From the NCBI GenBank assembly GCA_050084515.1, contig CM114275.1, positions 12,958,001 to 13,022,000 of the forward strand: a stretch of 64,000 bases of DNA, written 5' to 3'. The translations under genes and the position numbers were made by a program. The notes beneath the pieces are model-generated. The model had not been told where the DNA came from. It searched no databases and was given only the letters and a program-made list of their open reading frames with translations. Of the stretch, positions 34,556 to 45,965 are shown in pieces; the first letter of the stretch is position 1; each line of letters opens with the position of its first letter. The DNA is from Blasia pusilla. Its lineage: Eukaryota > Marchantiophyta > Marchantiopsida > Blasiales.

Positions 34556-36990
34556 TTACAATATATTCACTCGTCTCCACATTGTCATATAGCTTATTCG
34601 CCTTAAGTGTTGACAAACCACCTTCAAATGTTGAGTGTGCTCCTCTAGTGACTCCAAATAAATCAATTTCTCATTCACATAGATGATGATATACTCATTC
34701 ATTTCCTTATAAAAGATGGAATTCATCATTATGGTGAATGTCAAACGCACATTACACTAATCAAAGTACACATCTACAAACTCAAAAGGATTGCATCTCA
34801 TCTTACAGGCGGCCTTCTCCACATCAACCTTCGCTATTTGAATTTGATAATAGCTTAACTTTGAGTCGATCCAACTAAAGTACATGTCACCTAACATTAT
34901 ATCGAAGAGGTCATCCAACCTTGACAAAGGGCAGTAATTCTTCAATATATGATTGGTTTCCCTACCCTCTTTGGTGGTGATTCGTTCATAAAGTCATTCA
35001 ACAAAAATTCCTCAAATTACTTAACTACTCTCCAAAGTATTTTAGGAAGTATCATTGGAACTACTGTGATCTCCATATGCTTTGCGTCTAGTCTCTACTT
35101 TACGCATCAAGCAAAGAATTCCATCTTCAAACTCAACTTGGCTTGCCCTTGTAATCACACTCAATAACAACTCCTCTTTCATAGGAACCTCTCAAACCAA
35201 CCTCACTTAAAATTGCTTTCCTTTCACTAAGATGTTCAAACTCAATGGTCTATGTCTTAGCTCCATCTTATACACATCCAAAAATGTGTTCCCTAATTTA
35301 CCATTTACCTCGTCCATGTTGCAAATGGTATTTTTTTCCTTTGACTCGCACAACCCGTGGTCAAACATTCACCTTAATGCCAGATCCCGTGTTTGGTGGG
35401 ATTATCATTGGCAAAGGCCATCTGGATGGGCTCATCAACCTTCAACTTAGTGATTGACAACCCCAACTTCTTCACTAACTACAAGCTCAATAAGGAGTGT
35501 GAACATAGTTCTATCAAAGAGAAACATAACATCACGATTAGAGATCTTCACTCTTAGGTACACAAGATTGATTGGGTGTCCTCTTGGTGACTTGAAGGGG
35601 TGCATCTACTAGGCAATATGTTGCCAAATGCTTAACATCAAACACAATCATACTACAATTACTAACCTTAGGTTTTGGATATCACTTAATAGCCACGTGC
35701 CTAGAGTTGCCATAATTGTAACAATTAAATCACGTAAGCTTCCATAGAGCCTCTTTCAATTTAATGTTGGGACCCATTCGCTTTGTTGATGGAATAAGGG
35801 ACTCTCAAAGGTAATGCTTAACCCCATTCTAGACCCTATTGAACTTTCCCTTGTTCTTCTTAACCTTTGAAGAACTTTTATTTTCAAGGGATCTTTTGAG
35901 CTTTGACTTCATCCTCTCCAATCTGCTCTGCTAATTTCAAAATTTTGAGGCATATCTTTTGCAGCTCGAGCATCCAAAAAAGGGCATTAATCAACATTAG
36001 TTTTAAGTCCATTAAAGAAGATCATCTTCTTAGCAAAGTCATTCATCAAGTTTGTGCTAAACCGATGCACCTGGGTGCTTAGGGATCACAATTTCTTTCA
36101 ATGTACAAACTCCATACTATCCCCAAAACATTTAGTACTATGAAGTGAATCAATCACCAATTAACACTTTGGAATACTGCCAACTTAAAGAGGGCAAGGC
36201 GCTTGGATATTCCTCATAATAGTCCACTCCACCATTGAAGCAAATGATCCTTTATAAATATGACTACAACAATGACCATGTCCTCCAACTCTTCCCCAAC
36301 CGCTTCAAAGTAAAGCTTGCATTTGGCCAAGAACTCCTTGACCTTACGCAAATGGGTGAGTCTTATCAACAAAATGGAAATTTTTTTCCTACAAAGTTTC
36401 TTGCCAAAGATGGATGATTGATATATCTCAAACTTGGAAATTTTCTTACTCTATTGGAACATTCTTTCTGACATAATCTTCATTTATAAGGTTCATCATT
36501 TGAAGAAAGAGTGCTCGATCACTTGATATTTGAGCCAAATACCCCATTCAAGGATTCAAAACTAAGAATTCTTATGCTTAGAACTTTTTGGTGTATCGTA
36601 TATCGTAGTCTCCTTTTTTAGCTTATAGTCTCGTAATAGTTCCTCTCTTGATTGTTGGCACTTGACTCAATGTTTCAATGACTATTCAACCATCATGCCA
36701 TCTTCAAGCCTTGGTCTTTTCTCTTGCGCCCCTTCCCAAGCATCCATGCCTTAATTACAACCTTGTGTACATATTCTTTTGAGCGTCCAATCATCACCCA
36801 CCACCTTGAGTTCATACTTAGTAAGAATTGACTTTGTTATCACATGTCATTCACATACTATTTGTAATGTCGGTCTCGTGTGATGTGGAAGCTTGCATTT
36901 ACCAAGTCATGCTCTCTTTATTTATCTACACCCAAACACACTCACATTAACCACAATTTGGCTCAACCAACCCTACGTCTCTTGATGCCA
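34556..36990 (-). pseudogene. Ty3-gypsy retrotransposon gag-pol, truncated and decayed
   Basis: Read on the minus strand, the order is gag region (about 36.9-35.8 kb, very degraded), a zinc-knuckle remnant near 35.70 kb (CYNYGNSRH, one Cys lost), a protease-like stretch, then reverse transcriptase. The RT has two recognisable parts. One is 34757-34945 (LSRLDDLFDIMLGDMYFSWID...YYQIQI, equal to the DLFDQL...YFSKIDL..GYHQI block). The other is 34556-34750, with IIIYVNEKLIYLESLEEHTQHL in place of the usual VxxDDIL block. The catalytic YxDD is altered to YVNE. RNase H and integrase are absent below 34.55 kb. A TGGCATCAAGAG-like primer site on the minus strand at about 36979-36990 suggests that an LTR lies just to the right. 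Confidence 0.8.
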
Positions 36991-36995
36991 TGTCT
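36870..36995 (+). repeat. Third copy of the 37-40 kb repeat
   Basis: The block running GGAAGCTTGCATTTACCAAGTC...CACCCAAACACACTC is related to 37205-37330 in the same orientation and to 39780-39915 inverted. It may be part of the LTR of the neighbouring gypsy element. Confidence 0.5.
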
Positions 36996-37204
36996 CAGAT
37001 CATCCCTCGACCTCAACAAATATAGAAAAGGTTAATTCTACACCTAACCCTACACTCCCCAACATTGGAAAGTCATACAAGAATTGGGAAAAACTTAAGC
37101 TTCCTTAAGAGTCTAGGGATCTAAAATAGCATATGTGTGCCCGACGGTCCTAATGGCTCAATGAACTTTAAAGATGTTGTCTGCCTACTCTCCTTGAATG
37201 TTAA

Positions 37205-38035
37205 TCTTGTTGTTGCGAAAGCGTACGTTTAGTAGGTCACGCTCTCAACGTTGATCTGCATCCAAACACGCACTCTCGTTAGTCCGGTCTTGGATCAATC
37301 AGTGGGCTAACTTTCTGAGTTCTCATCTTGGTCTCTCATCAAGCTCAGCCTTCCTAGTTTGGCGGTTTACAACACGTGCAAGTCTCAAAAGACTTGGGAC
37401 ATACTTTCTGGTCTGTTTAGGAACCTCAAACGGCGTTTTGCGCCTGGCGATTCCAACTGTCTGGTGGACATCCAATGAGTCTCTAACCGAGACTCGCACA
37501 AAGTGAATCTCGGGTCAAAATCCAAGTATGGCGTACAAATTCCACTCCCTTAGATCAGGTTTGGGTTTCGAGTTCCAATGCCAAAACTGATTCTCACCTC
37601 TTTGGCAACCAACCTTCCAAGACTCAACTCATCTCAAGTCTTGGCTCCCGTTTGGTCTAGGTTTCCTAGTCGCGACCACTAACACATAAAATACACAAAT
37701 CTGTTATGTGTTTCCAAAATCCTCTCAAAAGAGCAAACATCGTTGCGTGAGTCCACTTGAGTTTTGATGTCCCGTTTGGCGCCTATTTGGTGTTGTTTGG
37801 TTACGAGGGTTGCGAAAAAAGAAGTCTTTAACAAGAACTCAACATCTAAGCCTTGGATCAAGGTCCAAGGTTGGGATCCAAAACTGAACTATCTATATTT
37901 AGTTTAATGGTCGAAACCCTAATATCAATATCTCAATCCAATTATGTGCCCTTGGTTCAATCCCCGTGGTTTCCAAAGTGGGATTCAAGCTCCAAATTCC
38001 CTTGGAGATTCTCACTAGAAGGGATTGAAGATTCC
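37205..38035 (+). repeat. Left arm of a long imperfect inverted repeat
   Basis: It pairs with 39430-39915 on the opposite strand. Shared blocks in order are GTTGCGAAAGC.T.C.TT with CACGCTC and ATCTGCA.CCAAACAC, then TTCCAACTG.CT..TGGAC....GAGTCTCTA.CCGAGA, then AAGGTCCAAGGTT and a TTCAAG.TCCAAA....TTGGAGA block. Similarity is interrupted by indels. Confidence 0.6.
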
Positions 38036-39429
38036 TTGTGACTCCATTGTAAGTTTTTTTTTTGTCAAGAGTAGCTAATTTGCAAATCCATTGTGAGCCA
38101 ACTATATAAGTCTACTTCGTACGGCTCCATTGTAAGTCCATTGCAGGTCCTCACAACTTTTTGAATCATCGTTGGTTTATGAGCCAGGTTTTTTTTTTTG
38201 TTGCATTGTAACTAAAACTAATCAAAATTTGCTAGTAAACAAACCGACAAGTCAAACTCACAAGTTATGCGTTGTGGAAATTGTATTCAAGTCACACAAG
38301 ACTCACAACTTGCGAGTCATTTAGGAATCTCATGATTTGCAACTTCCGAGTCATTGGCAAGTCTCAAAGGTTGTAAATACTTGTTGGCAAGTTCTAGAAC
38401 CAAAATTTTGCCATAAAGTTCCTTTTTACCTCCAAAATAGTTTATTTTCACTTTTCGTCCTTACTTTTAAAGACTCCTCTACTAATTATGCAACTTGTAT
38501 CTTTCTATAGTGGAGCTAGGTCTTGGGTTTTTGTGGGTAGATTTATTTTTTTTATGTTCAAGTATATGTAGATGAGAGAAGTTCATGGAAGTTTTTTCCC
38601 AAAATTATTCATTCTAGACTATGAAAGGAGGAATAAATAAGAAAAAATGGAATGAGTTAAATCCCTCTTGAAAAGTGGTTTATAGACCCTAATATAAATC
38701 CAAACTAAGCTAAGAAAGGGGCAAAAAATAAGTAGATTGTGAGTGCAAGAAACCACTACTTTGCAGGTCCAAAACTAATACTTAGACTCATAATTTTGTG
38801 TATACTTAGACTTGCAATTTTGCAACTAATTTTTGACCATTTAGAGTTTTTTTTGTGAGTCCATTTTTACAATTTATTTATGACTAAACAGACTTGCGAG
38901 TCATAAGCTCTTTGCAAGCCAAGTACAAGTTCCTTGTGGTTGTCTTGCGATTATTATGCAAGTAGTTCAAATTATTTTGCAAGTATATATACTAAAATGT
39001 AACTTTGGAGCTACGTTAGAGTCGCAAAGTGCGAGTCCGATTCTTTATCGTGTGAGTCTATTACGAGTCAAGTACTTGCAAAGTTACAACTTTGATACTA
39101 CTCTAGTGCATCTGATTCGTGACTCTCGGGACTTGCAAAGAAACAGGAAATGTATAAGTGCCTCCCCCTTATATGTAATTTGAGAGAAATTCACCCCTCC
39201 CTTTAACCAAGGTCCTATAGGTTTGAGTTCATGACGGCTAGACATAACATGGATTTGGGAAGAATAAGGCGAAGTTGGAAAGCTTGTAAGTAGAAAAATC
39301 CAATGCATTGAAAATGCAAAAACACATAAGTCTAGAAACCATCCCCACATTATCAAAATGACAGTGGGTTGAGGGTCACAAGGGGCGGTCTAAGACGACT
39401 TCTCTTAAGCTATATATTTAGGGGGAGGG
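38036..39429. repeat. Centre of the inverted repeat, GAGTC/GCAAGT-rich
   Basis: The region between the two arms repeats words such as TTGCGAGTC, CAAGTC, TTGCAAGTC and CTTGCGAGTCAT dozens of times at irregular spacing, with poly-T runs. It has no coding potential. A similar word cluster occurs at 53390-53720. The structure (long inverted arms around a simple internal region) resembles a foldback or long-TIR transposon. Confidence 0.5.
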
Positions 39430-39915
39430 TCTCCAAGTGTGTTTGGAACTTGAACTCCACATTCGCATTTGTGGGGATGAACCAAGGCTAGTGGGTGGAT
39501 TTAGAGATAGGCTTTGGGATTTTGACACCAAGCTAAGTCCATTTGGATCAATGATGGAGACTAACCTTGGACCTTAATTAACCTATGACTTTGATATTGA
39601 ATCTCGGGTAGAGACTCGTTTAAGGTCCATTAGGCAGTTGGAACTATCATGCGCGTTAGCATCATTTCAGATTCCTAGACTATCAAGGAAGTGTGCCCTA
39701 AGTCTTGAATGACCTACTTACCTATATTAGGGAGTAAGGGATTAGTTTGGTACGTATTTGACCCCATCTAGATCAACCGATCTTAAAGGGTAGCCTAAGA
39801 CCAAGACTTGAGAGACGCAAGATTGACTGATCCAAAGTGTGGCTAATGTGGGTGTATTTAGGTGTAGATCAGTAAGGAGCGTGTGACTTGATGAATGCAA
39901 GCTTTCGCAACATAC
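39430..39915 (-). repeat. Right arm of the long inverted repeat
   Basis: Read on the minus strand it follows the order of 37205-38035, beginning CTTGTATGTTGCGAAAGCTTGC and reaching the TTGGAGACCCTCCC end. Confidence 0.6.
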
Positions 39916-39984
39916 AAGATCGGTGTTCAAGGGAGTAAGCATATGACAAATATAGTTTGGAAGGATGACAACTATACGTCATTT

Positions 39985-40455
39985 AAAGGTTGCACCAAAA
40001 TGGACAAGTACATCTATGGGACAGATATGTCCACCGACATGCCAAATCGGTTGTTGTCTCAGGTTTCTTCAACGCGAGAGTCGCCTATACGGGCTCCAAC
40101 CGTGCGTCGGGACAGTTACAAGTTGGGATAAAGGATGCGGGCCGCAAGCCTAAAGCACGCACCCTCGCGGGCATTGCAGGCTAGCAAACTTAGCACAAGC
40201 ATGGTAGGCTGGCTAGTGAGCCTTGCCAGCCTATTACGGGTCAGGAGAGGGCAAGGTGCAGGCTTAAGTGCGAACCATGCTAGTTGGGTCATTCATGAGG
40301 GCCCAGGCTTGGAACACACGTGCTCCTTGCATGGTTAGGATCAGAGCATACAAGCTTGGTACGGGCTAAGGGTCGGGCCAAGCTTAGAGGGTGCGGGCTA
40401 AAGTGAGGCCCGTAGGGTTGGGTGCGGGCTTAAGTGTGGGCCTTGTGCAATCTTA
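39985..40455. mobile_element. hAT-like non-autonomous element copy
   Basis: It starts AAAGGTTGCAC, followed by AAAATGGACAAG and GGACAGATATGTCCACCGACATG words, and ends CCTTGTGCAATCTTA. The termini are one or two bases from CAAGGTTGCAC and its inverse. The interior is GC-rich with GCGGGCT/GGGCC words and gives open frames on the plus strand that are not genes. Flanking octamers do not match. Confidence 0.6.
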
Positions 40456-40931
40456 AGCGCACTTTGTGTATAGGGTCCTATGCGAGTAGGAGAGGATTTT
40501 GGTTGTTATTGAAGGTACTTCAATGAGTGGATGGAGAAGAAAGTAGAAGATTAAAATATAGTTAAATAGGGTGGTTGTATTATATAATTAAATAGTTACA
40601 AATGAAAGTGGTTAAAGAAGTGGAGATAGTATAGCTGGATAGAGGATAGGAGAAGGTTAAAATATAATTAAATAGGATGATTGTATTAGAAAATAGATTA
40701 GCTGCAAATTAAAGTGGATAAAGAAGTTAGGATAGTTGAAAAAAGTTTGGGATTAGGAGAAGAAAATCAGAATTTCTAATTAAATGGTGATTAGTGGAAA
40801 GAGTTTAGGAATATATTGTACATGGGGCCACATCAGGAAAAAGAATGAAGGATTCATTCCCTTCCTTCCATCCTCTCCTATAAAAACTTGTCTTGTTTTT
40901 TTTAGACCCTCATAATTTATTCCTCCCTTCA

Positions 40932-40969
<38 letters not shown>

Positions 40970-41269
40970 ATTTTGTTTCTCCGTAGATAAGTCAACTCGA
41001 TAAGTGAGAATATGTTTTGCCACTTGATAACCTTGATAATTGAAGGTGTCTTGGTTATCTAGGTTGGCATGTTGATCTTTTTTGTTTAGAGTGAATGTTC
41101 CAAGATTTTTATTGGAACATTCACGGACAATATTTGTAATTTTCATGTATTTCACTGGTCAATATACCCTATTATTGATATTATAAAACTATTACGAATT
41201 ATCCAAATATTATTTGGGTGGGGTTAGTATATGCTTGTAGTCATAGCTAAAGCCAAATAACTCCAACAG
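40456..41269. other. Spacer with CT microsatellite
   Basis: 40540-40780 contains two diverged copies of a block with TTAAAATATA(A/G)TTAAATAGG.TG.TTGTATTA about 120 bp apart. A (CT) run follows at 40933-40968. No gene. Confidence 0.45.
40933..40968. repeat. (CT)n microsatellite
   Basis: About 17 uninterrupted CT dinucleotides. It reads as an Arg/Glu run on the minus strand. Confidence 0.92.
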
Positions 41270-43300
41270 ATTATGAAGGAACGTTGGCAAGAAGTACAAA
41301 TGCACGGTGGAACATCAAGCAAATGGCAATGTAAGTATAGCACGCATATGGTGGAGTATTTTACATGAGAGAGAAGAAAGACAAAGGATGGGAATTATGA
41401 TATTCATCATGCCAATTTATGTTTGAAGATCTTTCGTAATGTGCAACGAGATCTCCGAAATATAGTACTTGTGGGAAATATACAAAAAATGGAAGGGAGA
41501 CCCTCGGATGATGTGGAGGAGATAATTAACACCATTCCAAATGGGTTTGAAACAACTAGGAAATAGTGTTTATGTTGTGTCCAATCTTGACGAGGTTGCA
41601 GACATGATACCGAGTGACAATCTCGATGAATGCTTAGGAGTAGTTGGGCCGAGTCAGGCGACTAGTAGCATCAGAAATAAGCAAGCTCATTTGAGGGATT
41701 CTTTCAATATCCAAAGAATAGAAGTTGCAAATGATATGTGGACGAAGTTTTTATACGAATGTGGAATACCATTCAATCTAGAACGGCAAGATGCTTTCAA
41801 GCAAGCAGTATTGGCAGCAACAAAGGTGAAGGGTTACTCAAGTCTTAGTTACAATTTGTTGCGCACAATTCTACTTGAGAAACATATGGGGAAGCTCAAG
41901 GAAAAGTTGGATGGTATATTGGATAATTTTTGTTTGGGGGCCACGATCATCACGGATTCTTGGAGCAATGTGAGGAGTGAGGTCTTATATCCACAATATG
42001 AGATCATAATTGAGTCTGTAGACACCAAGAGGGAATCCCAAACGGCTAAATGGTTAACAGGTCACATAGAGAGGACTATCATGCACATAGGTCCAAAGAA
42101 TATATTGCAATTTATGACAAACAACGCTAGCAATGAGTGAGCAGCAGGGAAACTTATTGAAGCAAAGCTTCCTCGTATTCTTTGGGGTGGATATGTATCA
42201 CATTCTCTTGATCTAGTATGCAAAGGATGGGGTAAGTGACCTTTGATGGACATGATTTTTGCACAAGCTCGTGAGATGATGGTATTTGTGAAGACAAGAA
42301 CTTGAGTGATGGCCAAAATTTTGGAAACCAGCCTAGTGAAGAGACGATTGTTGCTTCCTTCAAACATATCATTTCCAACAAACTTTAAAATATTGGGACG
42401 TGTCTTAGAATTGAGGGAGGCATTCCATGCCATGGTTGCTATAAATGCTTTTAAGGAGTATTTCAATGGGAGGGATGTGAGGCAAAGGGAGAAAGCACGA
42501 GAGATTGAGACTATTGCACAATTGTGCAAAGTTTCCTCATTTTGGACAAAATATGAAAAAAAATTTGTTACGGATTTGCCAACTATTATTCTGTTGAGAG
42601 CGTATGATAGTCTATGATGTGGCATGTTTATCGCCGTATATTTGACATAATGGAAGAGATTCGTTATTTTATTGTAACTCCATGGCTCGGTGTGGATTGA
42701 AGTACGTCATCGCCATTTTTATGTGACAATGTCCCAAGCTATGGAAATGGTTGAAGCTATTTCTAGGCGGCGAGCACTTATCCACAATAAATTACATGCA
42801 ATTGACTATATTCTCGTCCTTGATAATTTTCTTGATAGTATTCTTGACGTCATTTCAAATGCTGACTTTCAAACAATATCTTAAAGTCTATGCAAAGGGG
42901 GTGCATGGCCTCAATATCACTAAGGCTAATTCTTATATATGTAGGTACTTGTTTGTGAGGGTTGGGAAATATTGTAACCCATCAAGAACTATTTGAGGAT
43001 AAGTTTGGTAGGGAAGTCATCAATTCACTTAGTCCCTCCGATTGGTGGAGCATGCACGGTCAAGATGCCTCAACATTGCACTCTTTGGCTAAGTCCATAT
43101 TAGCCCAAGTGGTCTCTTCCTCTTAAGTAGAGAGAAATTGGAGTAGTTATGCTTTTATTCACAATAAGCACAGGAATAAATTGACCAACGAGCATGCCAA
43201 GGATTTGGAGATAAGGGCATTTTGCGGAAATCAAGATAAGCATGTTTGTATGAGCAGCACTTCTCCGAAAGGGATGGACAAGAACAAGCTAGAAGGGTCG
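41270..43300 (+). pseudogene. hAT-superfamily transposase, inactivated
   Basis: Order seen: a BED-finger remnant (SSKWQCKYS near 41320, second Cys pair degraded); an open part at 41541-42140 with the DUF659 region (TIITDSWSN and the TNNASNE block, equal to the usual TDNASN); then a stop. The next blocks are LPRILWGGYVSHSLDL, equal to the LxxCAAHCLDL motif, and an open part at 42306-42617. Near 43110-43210 the C-terminal dimerisation block SSS.VERNWSSYAFIHNKHRNKL is nearly canonical. At least four stops break it, so it cannot make transposase. Terminal inverted repeats are not recognised. It is a plausible relative of the enzyme that moved the CAAGGTTGCAC elements, but no terminal match links them. 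Confidence 0.88.
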
Positions 43301-44039
43301 TAGAAGATGATAGTGAGTCTAGCTAATATACAAGAAACCATGATGGTAAATATGAAGATGACCTCAACTTGCAAGATGAAGACCTAGAGGATGTGGATAT
43401 GCTATGTGGAATATATGGCATAGAAGGAAGGCAAAATACCCATATAGGCGATATCGAAAACTTTGACTTAGAGGGGCTTGTGTGTTGTCCGGGCCTTAGT
43501 GCTCAATAAAAGACAAATATGACTATGTAATGGAGAATTGGAAAAGCAACAATGGAGGACTTCAATCCAAGCGAATACAAGTAAAATTTCTACTACCACT
43601 ACTTACGTATAGATAGGAACTCAAAATTGTCGCACCGATAGGAATTCAAAATTATTCTACCGAGTGTAGTGAAACACGAAGGGATTCTCCTCCACAATCT
43701 TTGAATGTTGAGAGATTGGACTTAGCAGATGAGCTTGATGATGATGAGGTTTCAATCCATCAATAATGACATGGATAATTCATACTTTTCCTTTGATGAT
43801 GAGAAATTTGCAATAAGAAATCTTCGTCGATCCACCCAACTTAGAACTCTTGAGCTGCCAAATTACGCCTACATCTAAACCCATTGGACCCAACCATAGA
43901 CCTGTAGTAATAGAGTAATTGGTGATGTTAGTGAAATGAATTAGTAAATAGTTATAGCAAACTTATTTTGTAAAGAGTATGGTAAGAATGTTATTTGTAG
44001 AAATTCCTTTTTGTAACATTCTCGATAATAAAGTAGAAT
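43301..44039. other. 3' flank of the hAT fossil
   Basis: Aspartate- and glutamate-rich remnant frames (EDDLNLQDEDLEDVDMLCG-like near 43360-43430) may be the tail of the hAT protein. Otherwise AT-rich with no gene. Confidence 0.4.
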
Positions 44040-45965
44040 CAAAATCATATATTTGAACAAGATGACAAATAAAAAGACCCTTTTTCGTTAGAAGGTTAAA
44101 TCGAGCGGGTCAAAAGCACTTGTCTATTTCTGGCCTTTTGGTCACAAATTAATTTTCATTCAAATTTTGCAAGAAGCTTAGACATAATTGTGTGATCAAA
44201 AGTCCCAAATTTCATATTATGATTATCTATTGAAAAATATGAAAAATGGACAAACCCTTTTTCGTTAGAAGGTTAAATTGCAAAAATCCAAAAGTACTTA
44301 TCTATAATTGGGCTTTTGGTCACTTTTTCATTTTCATTGAAATTTTTTAAGCAAGCTCACATACAACACTCACATGATGAATTTCAAAAAAAAAAAGAGA
44401 AGAAATCATACACTTGATTAAGACAAAAGATGGGTATATGTTCTTTCATTACAAGATTTAATTCATGCGATTCAAAAGCAAATATCAATTTTTGGGTTTT
44501 TGTGAGTACTCCATTTCATTGAAACTTTGCAGAACGTCTACATACACTTAAAGGATCAAGTGTCCAAAATTTCATATCAAGGATAAATTTTTGAAAAGGA
44601 TGAAAAATGCAAAGATCCTCTTTCGTAAGAAGGTTTAATTGCCCTGGTCCAGAAACTACTTAAATAATTTTGGGTTTTTGGTCACAACTACACATTATCT
44701 TACATGATACTTTTGTCCACTTATAGGGTCATACGTCCCAAATCTTAGCTCAAGAGGAAAGGGGATAGAACGGACCCCCGTGGGGTGCCCAAGTTTTCCT
44801 GGATGTCAAAGTTTATCCCTTTCACATTAAGCATCTTGCGAATCTCGTCGATAACCCTACGGTCCGCTATCTGCTCTTCCAGCGCAGCACACAGTACGTG
44901 GTGGTGAAGTCCTTGAAAAGGATGAAAAATGGTAAGACCGTTTATTGCAAGAAGATATAATCGAGCATATCCAAAAATAACTTAAATAGTTTTGGGCTTC
45001 TGACCACAACTCCATTTCCTTTGAAATTTTTCAATAATCCTATATACACATTAAGGATAAAATGTCCTAAATGTCAGATCAAGATAAAATCCTTGAAGAA
45101 GATAAAAAAATGGAAATACCTTATTTTGCTAAAAGGTTTAATCGAGCGGATCCAAAAACCACTTTAATTTTTTTGGATTCTGGTCATAAATCCATTTCCT
45201 TGAAATTGTGCAAAAATCCTATATACATCTTGAGAATAAAGTGTCCCAAATTTCAGGTCAAGATGAAATCGTTGAACAAGATGGGAAATGGAAAGACCCT
45301 CTTTTGCTATAAGGTTTAATTAGGAGGATCCAAAACCAACTTAAAAAAATTGGACTTTGATCAAAACTCCAATTTCTTTGGAATTCTGCAAGAATCCTAC
45401 CATTATCTTAAAGATGGAAAATGGAAAGACCTTGTTTTGCTAGAAGATGTAATCTTGCGGGTCCAAAAATCACTTTAATTTTGTCATACTTTTGGTCAAA
45501 ACTCTTCTTTCCTTGAATTTTTCCATGATTCTTAAAGATACCTAAAGGATTAATTGTCTTTAATTTCGTGTTAAGACGAAACTCTTCAACAAGATGGAAA
45601 ATGGAAAGATCCTCTTTTCCTATAATAAAGTTTAATGGGGAGGGTCCAAAAACCATTTAAATATTTTTGAGTTTTTGGTCATAACTCCATATTCCTTGAA
45701 ACCTTACAAGATGCCTAGATCCTTTTTAAGGATGAAGTATCTTAAATGTTAGGTCATGATACAATTCTTGAAAACCATGAAAAATAAAAATACCTTATTT
45801 TGCAAGAAGGTCTACATCGCGCGGGTAAAAAATTGTTCAAATTTTTGTGGGCTTCTGGTCACAACTCCATTTTTTAACAGAGATTTCCAACTAGATGTAA
45901 TGCACTTGAATGATAAAGTGTCCCAAAATTGAGATGAAGATCACATACGATGAATATGGACACAC
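44040..45965. repeat. Satellite-like tandem array, unit about 180 bp
   Basis: About ten diverged units stand head to tail. Each has the word TGGAAAGACC(C/T)..TTT(T/C)GCTAGAAGGTTTAAT, then GCG.GTCCAAAA..ACTT, then GGTCA.AACTCCATTTCCTTGAAA, then a CCTA.ATACA.CTTAA.GAT..A.TGTCCCAAAT block. Unit starts lie near 44070, 44245, 44425, 44603, 44925, 45103, 45283, 45415, 45595 and 45779. Spacing is mostly 175-184 bp; one unit is short (about 130 bp) and one is lengthened by an insertion at 44755-44912. Units are diverged, so the array is old. Several short ORFs here are readouts of the repeat. Confidence 0.85.
44755..44912 (-). pseudogene. Reverse transcriptase fragment (group II-intron type)
   Basis: A GC-richer patch sits inside the AT-rich satellite. 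On the minus strand it reads without stop for about 55 codons. It has HHHVLCAALEEQI, then VIDEIRKMLNVKG, then the RT motif GTPRGSVLSPF just before the satellite resumes. GTPQG-S-LSP with the preceding helix pattern is the RT block of group II intron maturases; LINE RTs more often show GVPQG or GLRQG. The likely source is organelle, perhaps mitochondrial, DNA. It breaks off before the YADD block. Confidence 0.6.
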
